NCBI GenBank assembly: GCA_002308955.1 | Contig: DBWJ01000003.1 | Coordinates: 34,205-42,491 of the forward strand | Source of the DNA: Lachnoclostridium sp. UBA1241 | Lineage (GTDB): Bacteria; Bacillota; Clostridia; Lachnospirales; Lachnospiraceae | Length of the DNA stretch: 8,287 nucleotides | Reading direction: 5' to 3' | In this document: piece by piece, positions 6,290 through 8,287 of the stretch | Numbering within the stretch: position 1 is the stretch's first letter | Layout of the letters: every line of letters starts with the position of its first letter | The notes under the pieces: model-generated | The model's database searches: none | The model's input: the letters and a program-made list of their open reading frames with translations, nothing else | What the model was told of the DNA's origin: nothing | Made by a program: the position numbers and the translations under genes

Positions 6290-6329
6290 ATTATGAGGCC
6301 GTCACGAAGGATCGGAAGGAGAAAAATGT

Positions 6330-6506
6330 ATGTTTTCATTCATTTCAGAGAACGCGGGAACAATCGTTGTAAGCCTGCTTCTGCTGATTCTTGTCGTGCT
6401 GGCTGTTCGTAAGATCGCCTCGGACCGGAAGGCCGGAAAGCACTCCTGCGGCGGGAACTGCGGCGGCTGCCCGATGAGCGGGCAGTGTGAACGAAAACAA
6501 AACTGA
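6330..6506 (+). CDS. FeoB-associated Cys-rich membrane protein
   Basis: A 58-aa protein found by direct reading. The start is ATG 6330 with GGAAGGAG (6314-6321) 8 nt upstream; the nearby ATG 6326 is in another frame that closes quickly. One N-terminal transmembrane helix spans about 10-26 (TIVVSLLLLILVVLAV). A basic stretch (RKIASDRKAGK) follows, then a cysteine cluster, CGGNCGGCPMSGQC (40-53), with four Cys. This layout is characteristic of the small FeoB-associated family, normally encoded after the ferrous iron transporter feoB and thought to assist iron handling (family knowledge; the mechanism is unproven). Here no feoA or feoB is present, and the gene has its own strong promoter, so it looks like a stand-alone copy. 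The Cys residues may bind metal, which is inferred. Confidence 0.85.
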   Translation: MFSFISENAGTIVVSLLLLILVVLAVRKIASDRKAGKHSCGGNCGGCPMSGQCERKQN

Positions 6507-6513
6507 GTCCCCT

Positions 6514-6544
6514 TTGTGAGAACGTGCTTGGATTGCCATATAAT
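6514..6544 (+). promoter_or_regulatory. Promoter candidate of the NUDIX-sce7726 pair
   Basis: A perfect TATAAT at 6539-6544 with a partial -35 match, TTGTGA at 6514-6519, at a longish 19-bp spacing. It lies directly after the mini-protein stop (6506). Initiation would be expected near 6551, inside the nested palindrome at 6549-6586. Confidence 0.45.
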
Positions 6545-6548
6545 AATT

Positions 6549-6586
6549 CGTTTGCGGGCGCGGTTTCCGCCACCCCGAAACAAACG
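6549..6586 (+). other. 38-nt nested palindrome before the NUDIX gene
   Basis: Three nested arm pairs: CGTTTG (6549-6554)/CAAACG (6581-6586), CGGG (6555-6558)/CCCG (6574-6577) and GCGG (6560-6563)/CCGC (6567-6570), with a TTT loop and small bulges. It overlaps the predicted start of transcription and precedes the ribosome binding site GGGAG (6593-6597). There is no T-run after it, so it is not a typical terminator of the mini-protein gene. It could be an operator or a leader RNA hairpin. Confidence 0.6.
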
Positions 6587-6607
6587 ATTACCGGGAGACA
6601 GAAGAAC

Positions 6608-7258
6608 ATGAAAAAGCCGATTATCAGAAAAGAACGGGTGGAGACGCTTTGCGACAAGAAGTTTCTGCGCCTTTACGACCTGAATTACGCGGAGGGACGC
6701 CATTACTTCGATGCCACAAGAAGACCGGTTGAGAAGCTCGTCGCGACCAAATCCGACGCGGAATTTCAAACGATGCTGCCGGATGCGGTAACCATCGCGG
6801 TGGTGTTGCATTTGCCGGGGGAGGAGCCGAAACTTCTGATGAATTACGAGTACCGGTACCCGATCGGACAGTTTCTTTTAAGCCCGGTAGCGGGACTTTT
6901 AGACCCTGCCGACGAGGAAGGCGATGACCCGATCAGGACGGGAGCAGCACGGGAGATTTTCGAGGAGACCGGCATCCGCGTTACGGAGGGTGACACGATT
7001 ACGGTGTTAAACCCTTGTGCCTTTTCGTCCCCGGGAATGACCGACGAGAGCAATGCGTTTTTATGTGCGGACATTACGCTTCCCGACCTGTCTTCACTTA
7101 CCCATGGTGAGGCGGAGAGCACCGAACTGTTCAATGGTTTCGAACTGCTTACAAAAGAGCAGGCGGCGGAGATATACCGCACGGGACGGGATAAGTACGG
7201 TAACACGTTCTCGCTTGCGACGTGGGCGCTTCTCGGCTATTTCGCTTTCGGAAAGTAA
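6608..7258 (+). CDS. NUDIX hydrolase, ADP-ribose pyrophosphatase-like
   Basis: A 216-aa soluble enzyme predicted to hydrolyse a nucleoside diphosphate linked to another moiety (ADP-ribose-type substrates are likely for this subgroup). The NUDIX box spans about 96-123: G96, then REIFEETGI (115-123) with the metal-binding glutamates E116, E119 and E120. The EYRYPIGQFLLSPVAG segment (81-96) just before it is typical of ADP-ribose pyrophosphatase relatives. Oddity: G96 to R115 is 19 residues, against 14 in the canonical G-x5-E-x7-REUxEExGU box, so the loop carries about five extra residues (PADEEGDD region). Start: ATG 6608 with GGGAG 10 nt upstream, giving a homologue-like N-terminus; in-frame upstream codons back to 6524 read through the palindrome and are unlikely to be translated. 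The next gene follows after 9 bp, and its ribosome binding site overlaps this stop. Confidence 0.92.
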   Translation: MKKPIIRKERVETLCDKKFLRLYDLNYAEGRHYFDATRRPVEKLVATKSDAEFQTMLPDAVTIAVVLHLPGEEPKLLMNYEYRYPIGQFLLSPVAGLLDPADEEGDDPIRTGAAREIFEETGIRVTEGDTITVLNPCAFSSPGMTDESNAFLCADITLPDLSSLTHGEAESTELFNGFELLTKEQAAEIYRTGRDKYGNTFSLATWALLGYFAFGK

Positions 7259-7267
7259 GGAGCGGAC

Positions 7268-7921
7268 GTGATTTACGATAAAGACATACGCGAGCCTTTG
7301 TTTGACTGGCTTGAGCTGACCTTCGGCAAGGTTCGCGTAATCGAAGAAAAGACAATCGGAAAGTCAAGAGCGGATGTTTTCATGGTGCTTCCCGACTGCA
7401 TCTGCGGAATCGAGATTAAAAGCGATGCCGATACCTATACGCGGCTGGCGCGCCAGGTAAAGGATTACGACCGGTATTTCGACCGGAATCTCGTCGTTGT
7501 CGGAACAAGCCATGCGATGCATATTGAGGAGCATGTACCCGCGCACTGGGGCATCGTTACCGTGGAGGATACGCCGGAAGGAATTGATTTTTATCTTCTG
7601 AGAAAGCCCGGAGAGAATGAAAAGGCCGGCTGGGACCGGAAGTTGACACTCCTGTGGCGTCCGGAGCTTGCTGCCGTTCTCGAAGCGTTTGAGATGCCGA
7701 AGTATAAGGCAATGAGTAAGCCCTTCGTTATCGGAAAGATTCTTGCCGCTATCGGAACGAAGATTCCGGAAGAAAAGCTTAAAACGGTATTCAGCAACCT
7801 TTTATTTGAGCGGGATTACGACATTCTTCTTAAGAATATCGAGCAATACCGCGAAGAACACAAAAGGCCCGAACGGCCGAGACGGAAGCGGCGCCGCCGA
7901 AGAAAGAGCGCAGCAAAGTAA
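7268..7921 (+). CDS. sce7726-family protein, PD-(D/E)XK nuclease-like, with Arg-rich tail
   Basis: A 217-aa soluble protein matching the sce7726 family pattern: an N-terminal IREPLFDWLE helix, SRADVFMV (D36), GIEIKSDADTYTRLARQVKDYDRYFD compressed into the core around 47-72, then LVVVGT and a WGIVTVE strand. D36, E49-x-K51 and the following Q63 in a helix form the PD-(D/E)XK arrangement, so a nuclease-like fold is expected; its role and activity are not established. The C-terminus ends in a strongly basic stretch, RPRRKRRRRRKSAAK (203-217), suited to nucleic-acid binding. The start is GTG 7268, with AAGGAG (7257-7262) 5 nt upstream and overlapping the NUDIX stop codon, so translation is probably coupled. 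No other restriction, defence or mobile gene is visible nearby. Confidence 0.88.
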   Translation: MIYDKDIREPLFDWLELTFGKVRVIEEKTIGKSRADVFMVLPDCICGIEIKSDADTYTRLARQVKDYDRYFDRNLVVVGTSHAMHIEEHVPAHWGIVTVEDTPEGIDFYLLRKPGENEKAGWDRKLTLLWRPELAAVLEAFEMPKYKAMSKPFVIGKILAAIGTKIPEEKLKTVFSNLLFERDYDILLKNIEQYREEHKRPERPRRKRRRRRKSAAK

Positions 7922-7975
7922 GGTGATTCCAGGCAAGTGCCGTGATCATAAAGTAATGTATTCAGGAGGTTTTTC

Positions 7976-8287
7976 ATGAAAGAGATCAATGCAAGAAGCC
8001 CTTGGCCGAATGACACTACGGTCTGCTTTGACCGTGTGCTGGGGGAAGTCAATCGGGAGGGAATGCAGGGCTACGAAATTCTGCCCGACGGCAAGGTGCA
8101 CGTGCGCGTCGTGGCACCCAATGCGAAGGAAGTGGTAATCGACCGCTTCGGTACGATATTCCCGCTTGAGAAGGTGGATGACAAGGGCGGTTTTGAAGGC
8201 ACCCTTGATATGGGAAGAGGTTTCCTTTATTTCTTCCTCAAATACGACGGAAACGACGTTATGAATCCCTGCCTGCCTATCGGCTAA
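7976..8287 (+). CDS. Enterochelin-esterase-like N-terminal domain, apparently truncated
   Basis: A 103-aa ORF starting at ATG 7976 with a full AGGAGG (7964-7969) 6 nt upstream, and ending in TAA at the last three bases of the window. The sequence GYEILPDGKVHVRVVAPNAK and the following strands (EVVIDRFG, FEGTLDMG, FLYFFLKYDG, NPCLPIG) resemble the E-set/CBM48-like beta-sandwich that precedes the alpha/beta-hydrolase domain in bacterial esterases of the enterochelin esterase type. In such proteins the NPxLPIG segment is normally followed by a linker and a catalytic domain of about 250 residues, which is absent here. The ORF is therefore a disrupted gene, a sequence-end artefact or a free-standing domain. 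It lies 54 bp after the sce7726 gene. The domain resemblance is moderate and the truncation is an inference. Confidence 0.65.
   Translation: MKEINARSPWPNDTTVCFDRVLGEVNREGMQGYEILPDGKVHVRVVAPNAKEVVIDRFGTIFPLEKVDDKGGFEGTLDMGRGFLYFFLKYDGNDVMNPCLPIG

Noticed and set aside
6302..6811. Minus-strand 169-aa ORF over the mini-protein and NUDIX start
   Set aside because: It spans promoters, the nested palindrome and two well-supported plus-strand genes, and shows no domain.

Overview
The window looks like chromosomal DNA from a Gram-positive, low-to-moderate GC anaerobe of the Clostridia, most likely Lachnospiraceae-like. The evidence is strong AGGAGG-type ribosome binding sites, TTGACA/TATAAT-type promoters, TTG and GTG starts, a FeoB-associated Cys-rich mini-protein and a Ktr-type potassium transporter. 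The assignment comes from family resemblance only; there is no rRNA or other marker gene.

Left part (1-1104): three 53-bp tandem repeats, each carrying an imperfect hairpin, lie at the very edge. They are followed by a structured leader and a gene for an unrecognised 262-aa protein with a PD-(D/E)XK-nuclease-like C-terminal half. This gene is richer in ATA codons than the rest of the window and looks like an accessory segment. A gap of 264 bp (1105-1368) follows, containing a GC-rich 20-bp tandem repeat and an extended -10 promoter.

Middle part (1369-3956, + strand): a potassium uptake operon, ktrB (pore subunit) and ktrA (cytosolic RCK gating subunit), followed by a small four-helix membrane protein of unknown function. 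That gene runs tail-to-tail into a minus-strand pair, and the two 3' coding ends overlap by 74 bp. The minus-strand pair (3883-6109) is a pyridoxal/pyridoxamine-type kinase followed by a MATE efflux transporter, with 7 bp between them if the ATG start of the transporter is used.

Right part (6110-8287): a divergent intergenic region holds one minus-strand and one plus-strand promoter candidate. The plus-strand promoter drives a 58-aa FeoB-associated Cys-rich membrane protein (found by direct reading). A second promoter with a 38-nt nested palindrome precedes a NUDIX hydrolase, which is tightly coupled to an sce7726-family PD-(D/E)XK-like protein with an arginine-rich tail. The window ends with a 103-aa ORF that resembles only the N-terminal beta-sandwich domain of an enterochelin-esterase-like hydrolase; it stops at the last base of the window.

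Most of the window is ordinary housekeeping and transport. The least explained parts are the hairpin array next to the 262-aa nuclease-like protein, the NUDIX/sce7726 pair, and the small membrane protein in the ktr operon.
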